This document shows, in pieces, positions 45,138-55,465 of a stretch of DNA of 64,000 nucleotides; the first letter of the stretch is position 1; every line of letters starts with the position of its first letter. Below the pieces are notes generated by a model. It ran no database searches. It was not told the origin of the DNA and worked only from the letters and a program-made list of their open reading frames with translations. The stretch comes from Clostridium sp. chh4-2 (lineage in GTDB: Bacteria; Bacillota; Clostridia; Lachnospirales; Lachnospiraceae): positions 113,135-177,134 of the forward strand of contig NZ_PKUU01000012.1 of NCBI RefSeq assembly GCF_002899675.1, given 5' to 3'. The position numbers and the translations under genes are program-made.

Positions 45138-45626
45138 ATGGCTACTAGACGTCAGGCGCCAGTGAACAGGCACCACGAGTACATCGAAGGTAATACAGTG
45201 CGTAAGATCGCTTCTCCGGAGAAGCGCCCGGCTAAGCGGACACCTGAAATTAAACATCATTCTGCTGTAGACCATACAGTAAGAAGAAATCAGGCAAAAG
45301 CGCTTAATATGGATCTTCCATATTTGCTGGCTCTTACAGTTGCGGCAATTTGTGCGTTATATTTGTGTGTTAATTATTTGCATATTCAATCTTCGATAAC
45401 GGCCAGAATACATAATATCGAGAACTTGGAAAAAGAAGTAGAAGTGCTGAAATCGCAGAATGATGCGTTGGAAACCAGAATTAATACTTACGTTGACTTG
45501 GATTATGTTTATAAAGTGGCTACAGAAGAATTGGGGATGGTTTATGCGAATAAAGATCAGGTTCTTTTGTATGACAAGACGGAAAGTGAGTATGTAAGAC
45601 AGTATGAAGACATCCCGAAACACTAA
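45138..45626 (+). CDS. ftsL: FtsL-like cell division protein
   Basis: 162-aa bitopic membrane protein. Residues 1-52 are a basic cytoplasmic tail, residues about 55-76 the single membrane helix (LPYLLALTVAAICALYLCVN), then a coiled coil (residues 85-115, NIENLEKEVEVLKSQNDALE) and a short periplasmic end. This is the FtsL/DivIC plan, and the place between rsmH and the transpeptidase gene is that of ftsL. Its end overlaps the next gene by 23 bp. Confidence 0.85.
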   Translation: MATRRQAPVNRHHEYIEGNTVRKIASPEKRPAKRTPEIKHHSAVDHTVRRNQAKALNMDLPYLLALTVAAICALYLCVNYLHIQSSITARIHNIENLEKEVEVLKSQNDALETRINTYVDLDYVYKVATEELGMVYANKDQVLLYDKTESEYVRQYEDIPKH

Positions 45627-47832
45627 TCCAAAGCGTGAAAAGACCTTTCAGAAATATATGCAGGAAAAGCTGGCGATTACCATTTTGGTAATTACGCTGG
45701 CTTTGTTTGCATTGGTGATGGTCCTTTACAATTTAACGAAAGAGAAGAATGAAGATTATACCCAGATCGTGCTTTCCCAGCAGTCCTATGACAGCCGGGT
45801 GATCCCGTACCGCAGGGGCAATATTGTGGACCGGAATGGCACCTATCTGGCAATCAGTGAAAAAGTTTACAATTTAATTATAGATCCCAAGCAGATCATG
45901 TCCGATGAGAAGAACTATCTGGATGCCACGGTGACGGCGCTTTCCACCTATTTTGGATACGATGCCAATGAACTTCGGACATTGATCCAGGAAAAGCGGG
46001 ATACGGCCTATGTCAGATACAGCAGAAGGCTTTCTTTGGATCAGAAAGAAGAGTTTGAAAAGCTGATTAAGGATACCAATGAGGCCAATTACAAGAACGA
46101 TACCCAGGCCAGAGTCAAGGGAATCTGGTTTGAAGACGAATATAAGAGAGCCTATCCGTATAATTCCCTGGCCTGCAATGTGATCGGATTTTCCACCAGC
46201 GACGGCAGCCTTGGAACCGGTGGGATTGAACAGTACTACAACAGTACCCTGATCGGCACCAACGGCAGGGAATACGGCTATCTGAACGACGATTCCAATC
46301 TGGAACGGGTGATAAAACCGGCGGAAAACGGGAATACTGTGGTATCCACCATCGATGTCAATGTCCAGAATATTATTGAAAAAAATATTGCGGAATTTGA
46401 GGCGGAGTTGGGCGGAAAGACAACTGCAGTGATCGCCATGAATCCCAATAACGGTGAGATTCTGGGAATGGCAACCAGCCATACCTATGACTTAAATAAT
46501 CCAAGGGATTTAAGCGGATATACGGATACGCAGCTGATTGCCCTCGGTGAAAAAGAAGCCATGGATGATTACAGGAGAAAGAACAACGGCAATAAGATCA
46601 CAGAGGATCAGATTTACGAGCATTACAGCAGGGATGAAGTCCTTTCCCTGGGACAGCAGGTGGCATGGAACCAGCTTTGGAGAAATTTCTGTGTCAGCGA
46701 TACCTATGAGCCGGGTTCCCCGTCCAAGATATTCACTGTGGCGGCCGCGATGGAAGAAGGGCTGATTAATGCAAACAGCACTTATAACTGCGACGGATAT
46801 CAGCAGGTGGGCAAATGGAAGATTAAATGCTCCAACAAATACGGCCACGGGCTTTTAACGTTAGAGCAGTCCTTAATGGTATCCTGTAATGACGCAATGA
46901 TGCAGATCGCCGCCCTAACAGGAAGAGACCGGTTTGCCAAATACCAGAGATTATTTGGCTTTGGAAGCAAAAGCGGAATCGATCTTCCGGGCGAAGCGGA
47001 AACGAGCACCTTGCTTTTCAGTGCGGAGGATATGGGAGCGGCGGACCTTGCGACCAACTCCTTTGGACAGAACTACAACTGCACCATGGTGCAGCTTGCC
47101 GCCGCATTCTGTTCTGTGATCAACGGAGGTTCCTACTATGAACCTCATGTAGTAAAGCAGGTGCTCAATGAACAGGGTGCTGTCGTAAAAAAAGTGGAAC
47201 CCAGGCTGGTAAGAGAAACCGTTTCGGAATCCACCAGCGAGTTTATCAAGAAAGCGCTGGATAAGACGGTCAACGATCCCATGGGTACCGGTAAAGGCGC
47301 CAGAGTGGTGGGATACGAAGTGGGCGGAAAAACAGGTACTGCGGAAAAATATCCCCGTGCCGATAAGAATTATCTGGTATCCTTTGCAGGATTTGCCCCG
47401 GCGGACGATCCGCAGGTGTTTTTATATGTGGTTATCGATACGCCTAATCTTCCTCCGGGCGAACAGCAGGCCCACAGTACATTTGCCAGCGGCCTGTTCC
47501 AGAAGATTATGACTCAGATGCTTCCTTATCTGAATGTATTCCCGACTTCCGATATTCCGGATGCTCCGGCCGATAATGCCGCCAAGCCTGAAAAGGATGG
47601 AATCACACAATCAGAAGCGGAGACAAAGGAAGCCGACGAGACCCAGCCGTCCTCAGAAGCCGGCGGAGAAACGGAAACACCTGCCGAGACCCAGCCTTCA
47701 GAACCGCAGACTTATCCGGATGAAGAGGCTCCGGTAGGAGGCGCGGATGAGGGAGATCAGGAGCTTCCGGGTGCGCCTCCGGGACTGGACAGCACGGAGC
47801 CGATGGAAACAATCCCTGCAAATCCATTTTAG
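45604..47832 (+). CDS. Class B penicillin-binding protein (FtsI/PBP2-type)
   Basis: 742-aa division transpeptidase anchored by an N-terminal helix (residues 25-45). RRGNIVDRNGTYLA is the dimerisation-domain signature. The transpeptidase motifs are SPSK in EPGSPSKIFTVAAAMEE (the usual form is STFK), SCND near residue 430, and GGKTGTAEKYPR near residue 578. The last 100 residues are an acidic Pro/Glu/Thr-rich tail rather than PASTA domains. Starts inside ftsL. Confidence 0.92.
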   Translation: MKTSRNTNPKREKTFQKYMQEKLAITILVITLALFALVMVLYNLTKEKNEDYTQIVLSQQSYDSRVIPYRRGNIVDRNGTYLAISEKVYNLIIDPKQIMSDEKNYLDATVTALSTYFGYDANELRTLIQEKRDTAYVRYSRRLSLDQKEEFEKLIKDTNEANYKNDTQARVKGIWFEDEYKRAYPYNSLACNVIGFSTSDGSLGTGGIEQYYNSTLIGTNGREYGYLNDDSNLERVIKPAENGNTVVSTIDVNVQNIIEKNIAEFEAELGGKTTAVIAMNPNNGEILGMATSHTYDLNNPRDLSGYTDTQLIALGEKEAMDDYRRKNNGNKITEDQIYEHYSRDEVLSLGQQVAWNQLWRNFCVSDTYEPGSPSKIFTVAAAMEEGLINANSTYNCDGYQQVGKWKIKCSNKYGHGLLTLEQSLMVSCNDAMMQIAALTGRDRFAKYQRLFGFGSKSGIDLPGEAETSTLLFSAEDMGAADLATNSFGQNYNCTMVQLAAAFCSVINGGSYYEPHVVKQVLNEQGAVVKKVEPRLVRETVSESTSEFIKKALDKTVNDPMGTGKGARVVGYEVGGKTGTAEKYPRADKNYLVSFAGFAPADDPQVFLYVVIDTPNLPPGEQQAHSTFASGLFQKIMTQMLPYLNVFPTSDIPDAPADNAAKPEKDGITQSEAETKEADETQPSSEAGGETETPAETQPSEPQTYPDEEAPVGGADEGDQELPGAPPGLDSTEPMETIPANPF

Positions 47833-47881
47833 AAACTCATAAAAATCCAGTTCTGTCATATACTGTAACAATGAGTGATGG

Positions 47882-49654
47882 ATGGAACAGGTTATGAATT
47901 CAAATAAAACGCATCATAGAGGAAAGATAGCCATCCTGTGTCTCCTGTCATGTTTAGCCATGATGGGACTGATGGGACGGCTGTTTTTTCTTATGGTTTT
48001 CCGCTCAGAACACTACAGTGCCATGGCACAGGACCTTCATGAGAGAGAAAGAACCATCAAAGCAGCCAGAGGCAATATCATTGACGCCAATGGTGTTGTC
48101 ATAGCGACGAACCGAACCGTCTGTACCATTTCCGTCATCCACAATCAGATCAAAGACCCTGACAACGTAGTAAAGGTGCTCAGCGAGGAATTGGGGATTG
48201 ATGAGGAAACAATCAGAAAAAAAGTGGAGAAATACAGTTCCAGGGAGATCGTTAAAACCAATGTGGATAAGGCCCTTGGGGATAAGATCAGAACCTATCA
48301 TCTGGCAGGCGTCAAAGTGGATGAGGATTACAAGCGCTATTATCCCTATGATTCCTTGGCTTCCAAGGTGCTTGGTTTTACCGGAGGGGACAATCAGGGC
48401 ATCATCGGCCTGGAAGTGAAATATGAAGATTACTTAAAAGGGATGAACGGCACGATTCTCACCATGACGGATGCGGCGGGAATCGAGATAGAAAATGCAT
48501 TTGAAGACAGGGTGGAACCGATTGCGGGCAATGACCTGCATATCAGCCTGGATGTGAATATTCAAAAGTATGCCGAACAGGCTGCTTATCAGGTTATGGA
48601 AAAGAAAGGGGCTCAGAGAGTCTCCGTCATCATCATGAATCCGAAAAACGGCGAGATCATGGCCATGGTAAATGTACCGGAATTCAATTTAAATGAACCG
48701 TTTACGCTGAACTACGAGCCTGAGGTACCCGTTTCCGGTAGTGAAAAGCAGGAACTTTTAAACCAGATGTGGAGAAATACCTGTATCAATGATACCTATG
48801 AGCCGGGGTCCACCTTTAAGATCATCACGGCGGCAGCCGGTTTGGAAGAGGGCGTGGTAAAATTGGACGATACCTTTTCCTGTCCCGGCTTCCGGGTGGT
48901 GGAGGACCGGAAGATCCGGTGTCACAAAGTGGGGGGTCACGGAGGCGAGACATTTTTACAGGGAGCCATGAATTCCTGCAACCCTGTATTCATCGACGTG
49001 GGACAGAGGCTGGGCGTGGACGCTTATTACAAGTATTTCAACCAGTTCGGCCTGAAAGGAAAAACCGGCGTGGACCTGCCGGGAGAAGCAGCCACCATCA
49101 TGCACAAAAAGGAAAATATGGGTTTGGTAGAGCTGGCAACCGTATCCTTCGGCCAGTCCTTTCAGATCACGCCCATGCAGCTGATCACAACCGTTTCTTC
49201 CATTATTAACGGGGGGAACCGGATCACGCCTCATTTTGGGGTGAGCGCGGTTAACGAGGATGGAGATGTGATTCACACCTTTGACTATCCTGTTCAAAAA
49301 GGGATTGTATCCGAAGAAACCAGCGAGACCATGAGATTTATTCTGGAAAAGGTGGTATCGGAAGGAAGCGGAAAAAAGGCTGCCTTAGAGGGGTACCGGA
49401 TCGGCGGAAAAACCGCCACTTCGGAAAAGCTTCCAAGAAGCCTGAAACGATATATTTCCTCCTTTATCGGCTTCGCTCCTGCCAATGATCCACAGGTAAT
49501 CGCGTTAATTACCATCGATGAACCGATCGGAATTTACTACGGAGGAACCATTGCGGCGCCTGTTGTTGCCGATATTTTTAAGAACATTCTTCCTTATCTG
49601 GGAATAGAAGCAGAACAGGAAGAAACTGCTGCGGCGTTTCGAATCTATGGTTGA
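47882..49654 (+). CDS. Class B penicillin-binding protein, SpoVD-like, with KTAT motif
   Basis: 590-aa paralogue of the preceding transpeptidase, with one N-terminal helix (residues 17-40), RGNIIDANGVVIA, the nucleophile motif EPGSTFKIITAAAGLEEG and SCNPVF. The third motif is KTAT (GGKTATSEKLPRS) instead of KTGT. SpoVD makes spore cortex peptidoglycan with SpoVE, and a second PBP after FtsI in this cluster is usually SpoVD. No PASTA repeat is visible at the C-terminus. The start is ATG 47882; ATG 47894 is an alternative. Confidence 0.87.
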   Translation: MEQVMNSNKTHHRGKIAILCLLSCLAMMGLMGRLFFLMVFRSEHYSAMAQDLHERERTIKAARGNIIDANGVVIATNRTVCTISVIHNQIKDPDNVVKVLSEELGIDEETIRKKVEKYSSREIVKTNVDKALGDKIRTYHLAGVKVDEDYKRYYPYDSLASKVLGFTGGDNQGIIGLEVKYEDYLKGMNGTILTMTDAAGIEIENAFEDRVEPIAGNDLHISLDVNIQKYAEQAAYQVMEKKGAQRVSVIIMNPKNGEIMAMVNVPEFNLNEPFTLNYEPEVPVSGSEKQELLNQMWRNTCINDTYEPGSTFKIITAAAGLEEGVVKLDDTFSCPGFRVVEDRKIRCHKVGGHGGETFLQGAMNSCNPVFIDVGQRLGVDAYYKYFNQFGLKGKTGVDLPGEAATIMHKKENMGLVELATVSFGQSFQITPMQLITTVSSIINGGNRITPHFGVSAVNEDGDVIHTFDYPVQKGIVSEETSETMRFILEKVVSEGSGKKAALEGYRIGGKTATSEKLPRSLKRYISSFIGFAPANDPQVIALITIDEPIGIYYGGTIAAPVVADIFKNILPYLGIEAEQEETAAAFRIYG

Positions 49655-49716
49655 TTATTCGGAAAAAAAGACGTATACTATTGACTGAATGTATACATAA
49701 GAATTTGAGGTGCGAT

Positions 49717-50685
49717 ATGATTAATGAAACTATATTGGCAATTATTATAGCCTTTGCTATCAGCGCGGTTCTGTGTCCGATAGTGATTCCGTTTCTTCAC
49801 AAACTGAAATTTGGCCAGCAGGTCCGGGAAGACGGTCCGCAGGCCCATTTGAAAAAATCCGGCACGCCTACCATGGGCGGCCTGATGATCTTAACCAGCA
49901 TTATCATTACGTCTTTGTTTTATATCCGATCTTATCCAAAGATAATTCCAGTGCTTTTCGTTACGGTAGGTTTTGGTATTATTGGTTTTTTGGACGATTA
50001 TATTAAAATTGTAATGAAGCGTTCAGAGGGCCTTAATCCGATGCAGAAGATCCTTGGACAGATTGTAATCACCGGAATATTCGCATATTACCTGGTCAAT
50101 TCAGGGGAAGTGGGAACTGCGATTCTGATCCCGTTTACCGGCGGATTCAAGAACGGTTTGTATATGGATTTGGGATGGCTTTTTATACCTTTCGTATTCT
50201 TTGTCATGCTGGGAACCGATAACGGAGTGAACTTTACGGACGGACTGGACGGTCTCTGCACAAGCGTTACCATATTGGTTGCCACCTTTATGACAATCAT
50301 CGCCATCGGAGAAAAGAGCGGAATCAGCCCGATTACCGGAGCAGTCGTGGGAAGCCTTTTGGGATTTCTGCTGTTTAACGTATACCCGGCCAAGGTTTTC
50401 ATGGGCGATACGGGATCATTAGCTTTGGGCGGCTTTGTGGCGGCCAGCGCATTTATGATGAGAATGCCGCTGTTTATCGCCATCATAGGCCTGATCTATC
50501 TGGTGGAAGTCTTATCTGTTATCATACAGGTTACTTATTTTAAAAAGACAGGCGGAAAACGTATTTTTAAAATGGCACCGATCCATCATCATTTCGAATT
50601 GTGCGGATGGTCTGAAACCAGGGTTGTTGCCGTATTCTCTATCACGACAGCCATTCTCTGTCTGGTCGCATACTTAGGATTATAG
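49717..50685 (+). CDS. mraY: Phospho-N-acetylmuramoyl-pentapeptide-transferase
   Basis: 322-aa, ten-helix membrane enzyme making lipid I. GQQVREDGPQAHLKKSGTPT, GFLDDYIKIVMKRSEGL with the aspartate pair, NFTDGLDGL, and KMAPIHHHFELCGWSE with the histidine motif are all intact. ATG at 49717 behind GAGGTG is preferred; the upstream in-frame region overlaps the previous gene. Confidence 0.96.
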   Translation: MINETILAIIIAFAISAVLCPIVIPFLHKLKFGQQVREDGPQAHLKKSGTPTMGGLMILTSIIITSLFYIRSYPKIIPVLFVTVGFGIIGFLDDYIKIVMKRSEGLNPMQKILGQIVITGIFAYYLVNSGEVGTAILIPFTGGFKNGLYMDLGWLFIPFVFFVMLGTDNGVNFTDGLDGLCTSVTILVATFMTIIAIGEKSGISPITGAVVGSLLGFLLFNVYPAKVFMGDTGSLALGGFVAASAFMMRMPLFIAIIGLIYLVEVLSVIIQVTYFKKTGGKRIFKMAPIHHHFELCGWSETRVVAVFSITTAILCLVAYLGL

Positions 50686-50696
50686 GAGGAATGAAC

Positions 50697-52049
50697 ATGA
50701 GTCAGAAAGTTATCGTTGCAGGTACAGGAAAAAGCGGAATTGCAGCAGCTAAGCTTCTTCTGGAGATTGGGGGAGAAGTAGTTCTTTATGATGGAAATAT
50801 GAATCAGGACCCGGATGAACTGAAAGAGAATTTTGAAGATTCCTCCAGAGTGACCATTGTTTTAGGCGATTTAAAGCGTTCCGACCTGCTGGGCGTGGAA
50901 CTTTGCATCATCAGCCCCGGAATCCCGTTGGAGGCCCCTTTCGTGGCCGTACTGGACGATTTAAAGATACCGATCTGGAGTGAGATCCAGCTGGCATACC
51001 ACTGTTCCAAGGGAAAACTGGCTGCGATTACAGGAACCAATGGAAAAACCACCACCACGGCGCTTACGGGCGAGATCATGAAGGCCCATTATGAGAACGT
51101 ATTCGTGGTGGGCAATATCGGCATTCCCTATACTGAGATTGCGCTCAGCACGGAGGACGATTCGGTTACGGTGGCGGAAGTCAGCAGCTTTCAGCTGGAA
51201 ACCATCATGGATTTCCGGCCCAATGTCAGCGCTATTTTAAATATTACCCCGGATCATTTAAACCGCCATCACACCATGGAATGCTATATCCAGGTGAAGG
51301 AGAGCATCACGATGAACCAGACAAAAGACGATGTCTGCGTGTTGAATTACGACGATGAGGTTCTGCGGGAATTCGGAAAAAATGAAGAGCTGCAGCCGAA
51401 AGTGGTATATTTCAGCAGTTCTCAGAAATTGGAAGAAGGCGTTTATCTGGATGGTGATATAATTGTCTATAAGCATGGAAAAACAGTCACTGAAGTGGCG
51501 GATGTGCACGAGCTTCAGCTTCTGGGAAAACATAATTATGAGAATGTGATGGCGGCTGTGGCCATTGCCGTCAACATGGATGTTCCGATGGAGACAATCC
51601 GCAAAGTGGTGAAGGAATTCAAGGCCGTGGAACACCGGATTGAATTTGTGATGGAGCGCTTTGGGGTGAAATACTACAACGATTCCAAGGGTACCAACCC
51701 GGATGCGGCGATTCAGGCGATCAAGGCCATGCCGGGCCCCATCATTTTGATTGCGGGCGGTTATGACAAGAATTCCGAGTACGATGAATGGATCGAATCG
51801 TTTGAAGGAAGGGTCCGTTATATGGTGCTGATCGGCCAGACCAGGGATAAGATTGCAGAATGCGCAAAAGCCCACGGATTTACGGATATCATGTATGCGG
51901 AAGATATGGCGGAGGCTGTTCGGGTATGCTCGGTTTATGCGGATTCCGGCAACTGTGTTCTCTTATCGCCGGCATGCGCCAGCTGGGGCATGTTCAGCAA
52001 CTATGAAGAACGCGGCGAGATTTTCAAAGAATGTGTAAGAAATCTATAA
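50697..52049 (+). CDS. murD: UDP-N-acetylmuramoyl-L-alanine--D-glutamate ligase
   Basis: 450-aa cytosolic Mur ligase. GTGKSGIAAAKLL is the N-terminal UDP-binding loop, ITGTNGKTTTTAL the P-loop near residue 110, AEVSSFQLE the second motif, HRIEFV and the DSKGTNPDAAI segment the third domain. The ATG at 50697 has proper spacing from AGGAGG; the ATG at 50691 is too close. Confidence 0.96.
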   Translation: MSQKVIVAGTGKSGIAAAKLLLEIGGEVVLYDGNMNQDPDELKENFEDSSRVTIVLGDLKRSDLLGVELCIISPGIPLEAPFVAVLDDLKIPIWSEIQLAYHCSKGKLAAITGTNGKTTTTALTGEIMKAHYENVFVVGNIGIPYTEIALSTEDDSVTVAEVSSFQLETIMDFRPNVSAILNITPDHLNRHHTMECYIQVKESITMNQTKDDVCVLNYDDEVLREFGKNEELQPKVVYFSSSQKLEEGVYLDGDIIVYKHGKTVTEVADVHELQLLGKHNYENVMAAVAIAVNMDVPMETIRKVVKEFKAVEHRIEFVMERFGVKYYNDSKGTNPDAAIQAIKAMPGPIILIAGGYDKNSEYDEWIESFEGRVRYMVLIGQTRDKIAECAKAHGFTDIMYAEDMAEAVRVCSVYADSGNCVLLSPACASWGMFSNYEERGEIFKECVRNL

Positions 52050-52094
52050 TCATAACGCCAAACCGGCATCAGGCGGCAGGGAAGGAGGAACCGG

Positions 52095-53228
52095 ATGGCA
52101 AAAAAGAAAAAAGTCAGACGTTTTTATGATTACAGCCTGCTCTTTACCATCATTTTCCTGACCATATTCGGTTTGATCATGATTTACAGCGCCAGTTCCT
52201 ATACGGCGCAGATAAAGTATGAGAATGCCGGCTTTTTCATGGTGAAACAGGCGAAGATTGCCCTTGGAGGCTTTTTTCTGATGATTATCATCTCCAAGAT
52301 GGACTATCACTGGTATTCGAAGTTTGCCGTATTTGCCTACATTCTTTCTTTCATCCTGATGGTAGCGGTGTCGCTGTTCGGCCGTGAAGTCAATGGTAAG
52401 AGAAGATGGCTGGGCTTTGGTTCCCTGTCATTTCAGCCGACAGAGCTTGTAAAGATCACGCTGATCGTTATACTGGCAACAGTCATCACCCTGATGGGGC
52501 GCAATATAAACCGTCTGAAGGCCGTGGTGGTGGTAATTCTGATCACTTTGCCCTTGGCGGGCCTTGTAGCCATGAATAACCTGAGTTCCGGTATTATCAT
52601 CTGCGGTATCGCGTTCGTCATGCTGTTTATCGCATGCAAGAAGAAATGGCCGTTTTTCATGTGCGGAATTGTGGGTGTGTCCGGCATCATATTTGCGGCG
52701 CCCATCGCCCATGCGCTGACGGCTATGAAGATATTAAAGCCTTACCAGCTGAGCCGTATCAATGTATGGCTGAATCCGGAAGCCTATCCGTCTACAGGCG
52801 GTTACCAGGTGCTTCAGGGGCTTTATGCCATCGGATCAGGCGGTCTGGTGGGAAAAGGCCTGGGAGAGAGCATTCAGAAGCTGGGATTCGTGCCGGAGGC
52901 CCAGAACGATATGATCTTTTCCATCATCTGTGAAGAGCTGGGATTATTCGGGGCGGTGTCGGTGATCCTGATCTTTTTATTCATGATCTACCGGTTCATG
53001 CTGATTGCGGGCAATGCTCCCGACCTGTTCGGGGCGCTGATCGTGGTGGGCGTAATGGCCCATATCGCGATTCAGGTTATCCTGAATATCGCAGTTGTTA
53101 CCAACACGATTCCCAATACGGGAATTACCCTTCCGTTTATCAGTTACGGGGGTACGTCGGTGCTGTTCCTCATGATAGAGATGGGAATGGTCCTAAGCGT
53201 GGCAAACCAGATAAAATTAGAAAAATAA
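52095..53228 (+). CDS. ftsW: FtsW/RodA/SpoVE-family peptidoglycan polymerase
   Basis: 377-aa polytopic SEDS protein (about ten helices) that polymerises lipid II with a cognate class B PBP. GREVNGKRRWLGFGSLSFQP, the NLSSGIIICG region, GGYQVLQGLYAIGSGGLVGKGLG and the IPNTGITLPFISYGGTSV signature are present. With a SpoVD-like PBP in the same operon, a SpoVE role is equally possible. GGAAGGAGG precedes the ATG. murG, which usually follows, is absent here. Confidence 0.9.
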   Translation: MAKKKKVRRFYDYSLLFTIIFLTIFGLIMIYSASSYTAQIKYENAGFFMVKQAKIALGGFFLMIIISKMDYHWYSKFAVFAYILSFILMVAVSLFGREVNGKRRWLGFGSLSFQPTELVKITLIVILATVITLMGRNINRLKAVVVVILITLPLAGLVAMNNLSSGIIICGIAFVMLFIACKKKWPFFMCGIVGVSGIIFAAPIAHALTAMKILKPYQLSRINVWLNPEAYPSTGGYQVLQGLYAIGSGGLVGKGLGESIQKLGFVPEAQNDMIFSIICEELGLFGAVSVILIFLFMIYRFMLIAGNAPDLFGALIVVGVMAHIAIQVILNIAVVTNTIPNTGITLPFISYGGTSVLFLMIEMGMVLSVANQIKLEK

Positions 53229-53276
53229 TTAAATAATTACATACCCAAAGAGGAAAGCCTGAGCGAACAAGGTTCA

Positions 53277-53305
53277 TTATTAACCTTTTATACATAGGAT
53301 ATAAT
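53277..53305 (+). promoter_or_regulatory. Possible internal promoter before murA
   Basis: TTATTA, 17 bp, perfect TATAAT. It lies in the 100-bp gap after ftsW, the longest gap within the cluster until ftsZ. Confidence 0.4.
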
Positions 53306-53330
53306 ATAGAAAACCGTGGGAGGTAGCAGA

Positions 53331-54584
53331 TTGTCTACGATTCAGGTTGAAGGGTTACATTCCTTAAAGGGTGAGATTGAGATCCAGGGTTCCAAAAATG
53401 CGGTTCTTCCTATGATGGCGGCAGCTATTCTGAATACAGGAACAACAGTTATTGAAAATGTCCCCAGAATACAGGATGTATTTTGTATGATGGGGATTTT
53501 AGAATATCTGGGATGTGTGTGCAGTTTTGAAGGTCACAGGATGGTGATCGACGCTTCTTCCATCACTTCGGCCAGCATACCTGAGCATTATGTCAGAAGC
53601 ATGCGTTCTTCCATTATGATTCTGGGAGCGCTGCTGGGAAGGTGCGGAGAGGCCGTTACCCAGTATCCGGGCGGCTGTTCCATCGGCAAGAGGCCCATCG
53701 ACCTGCATTTATATTCACTGCGGTGCCTTGGAGCCGAGATATTGGAAAAGGAAGAACACGTCTATGCCCGTGCGTGCCGTTTAAAGGGCAGTGAGATCCG
53801 GTTATCCTATCCCAGCGTAGGGGCTACGGAGAATGCGCTGCTGGCCGCAGTGCAGGCAGAAGGGGATACCTTGATCCACGGAGCGGCACGGGAACCGGAG
53901 ATTGAGGAACTGTGTCTTTTCCTTATTAATATGGGGGCGCAAATTGAAGGGGCGGGAACCTCCGTTATCCGCATCGCCGGAGGACGGAAACTCCACGATT
54001 CTTCTTACCATGTGGCCGGCGACCGGATTGTGGCCGGAACTTATATGGCGGCTGCAGCCGCTGCGGGAGGAAACGTCATATTAAATGGAGTCCGTTCCCA
54101 GCATATGAACCGGGTGCTGGCAGAGTTTGAAAAGATGGGTGTGGAGATCGAAGCGGAAGACAGGCGGCTGATGCTGTCGTCCAAAACAAGGCCTCTGCCT
54201 CTTTATTTGGAGACAGGTCCCTATCCGCAGTTTCCTACAGACCTTCAGTCTCCCGTTATGGCGGCCATGTCTGTTGCCCAAGGGGACAGCGTGTTGATTG
54301 AAAATGTATTCGAAGGAAGATTTGAAACGGCAAAAGAGCTGGTGAAGCTCGGCGCCAAGATAGAAATTCATGAAAGAGAAGCACGGATTTTTGGGAGCTA
54401 CCCTTTGTCGGGAGCCTTTGTGGAGGCCAGGGATTTAAGGGGAGGAGCAGCTTTAGTGGTGGCTGCGCTGGCGTCCGAGGGAATAACCACCATCGGACAG
54501 TGTTACCACATCATGAGAGGTTATGAAGACATATGCAGAGATTTGAGATACCTTGGCGCGAATATTGAGTATCAGGTATCCTGA
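53331..54584 (+). CDS. murA: UDP-N-acetylglucosamine 1-carboxyvinyltransferase
   Basis: 417-aa enolpyruvyl transferase for the first committed step of peptidoglycan synthesis. IQGSKNAVLPMMAAAIL is the N-terminal signature. The usual catalytic cysteine loop is represented by YPGGCSIGKRPIDLHLYSL near residue 112 (cysteine present). PYPQFPTDLQSPVMAAM and EARDLRGGAALVVAAL are also typical. TTG start at 53331 behind GGGAGG. It occupies the place where murG is often found. Confidence 0.93.
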   Translation: MSTIQVEGLHSLKGEIEIQGSKNAVLPMMAAAILNTGTTVIENVPRIQDVFCMMGILEYLGCVCSFEGHRMVIDASSITSASIPEHYVRSMRSSIMILGALLGRCGEAVTQYPGGCSIGKRPIDLHLYSLRCLGAEILEKEEHVYARACRLKGSEIRLSYPSVGATENALLAAVQAEGDTLIHGAAREPEIEELCLFLINMGAQIEGAGTSVIRIAGGRKLHDSSYHVAGDRIVAGTYMAAAAAAGGNVILNGVRSQHMNRVLAEFEKMGVEIEAEDRRLMLSSKTRPLPLYLETGPYPQFPTDLQSPVMAAMSVAQGDSVLIENVFEGRFETAKELVKLGAKIEIHEREARIFGSYPLSGAFVEARDLRGGAALVVAALASEGITTIGQCYHIMRGYEDICRDLRYLGANIEYQVS

Positions 54585-54599
54585 AACAGGAGAATAAGT

Positions 54600-55325
54600 A
54601 TGACAGATTCCTCAAAGAACAAAGGAAAAATGATAATCGGTATCGTTCTGGCAGTCTTTTTAGCTGCCGGAATCCTGGTGCTGTCTGTGAACATAAAGAC
54701 CGTTACGGTATCCGGAAACAAACAGTATACGGACGAACAGATCGTGGATCTGGTTTTTCATGACCAGTGGGATTGGAATACGGTTGTCTGCTATCTGAGA
54801 GACAGGTTTCAGCCTCATGAACAGATTCCCTTTGTGGAGGATTACAAAATTGTGTTCCAGGGGCTTAACCAGGTCGAGATCATTGTGTATGAAAAAAGTG
54901 TGGTAGGTTATGTGTCTTATATGAGCAGTTATATGTATTTTGATAAGGACGGCATCATTGTGGAGAGCACAGGGACAGAACTGGACGGTATTCCATGGAT
55001 TACCGGTTTGAAATTCGGGCATATCGTCCTGCACCAGCCTCTTCCGGTGGAGAACCAAAAGATCTTTGAAGAGATATTAAACCTGACCCAGGTTTTATCC
55101 ATGTATGAGATCGCCGTGGACAAGATTCAATATGACAAACATGGACAAGCCACTTTACATATCGGGGATATTGCGGTGGTGCTGGGAGACAACAGCGACA
55201 TCAGCGGCAAGATCGCCACGCTGCGCGACCAGCTCCCTGTTCTGGCCGGACAAGCCGGAACCTTATATCTGGACACCTATGACGAAACCAAGGGAGATAT
55301 GTGGTTTTCCTTTATCAGGAAATAA
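54600..55325 (+). CDS. FtsQ/DivIB-type cell division protein
   Basis: 241-aa bitopic protein: a basic N-terminus, a single membrane helix at residues 11-29 (IIGIVLAVFLAAGILVL), and a POTRA-like domain (VTVSGNKQYTDEQIVDLVF, residues about 35-53) followed by the FtsQ beta domain. Its place just before ftsZ fits. AGGAGA precedes the ATG. Confidence 0.88.
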   Translation: MTDSSKNKGKMIIGIVLAVFLAAGILVLSVNIKTVTVSGNKQYTDEQIVDLVFHDQWDWNTVVCYLRDRFQPHEQIPFVEDYKIVFQGLNQVEIIVYEKSVVGYVSYMSSYMYFDKDGIIVESTGTELDGIPWITGLKFGHIVLHQPLPVENQKIFEEILNLTQVLSMYEIAVDKIQYDKHGQATLHIGDIAVVLGDNSDISGKIATLRDQLPVLAGQAGTLYLDTYDETKGDMWFSFIRK

Positions 55326-55465
55326 AAGATGTTTTTTAAAAAGTTATGAAAAAGTGGTTGATATTTTTGTTGAAATAAAATATAGTATTACATAGACTAG
55401 TTTTAGGATTACAGTTGGAATGGAGCAAATAGATAGATTGCAGTTTGTTAAAGGAGGATACGTTC

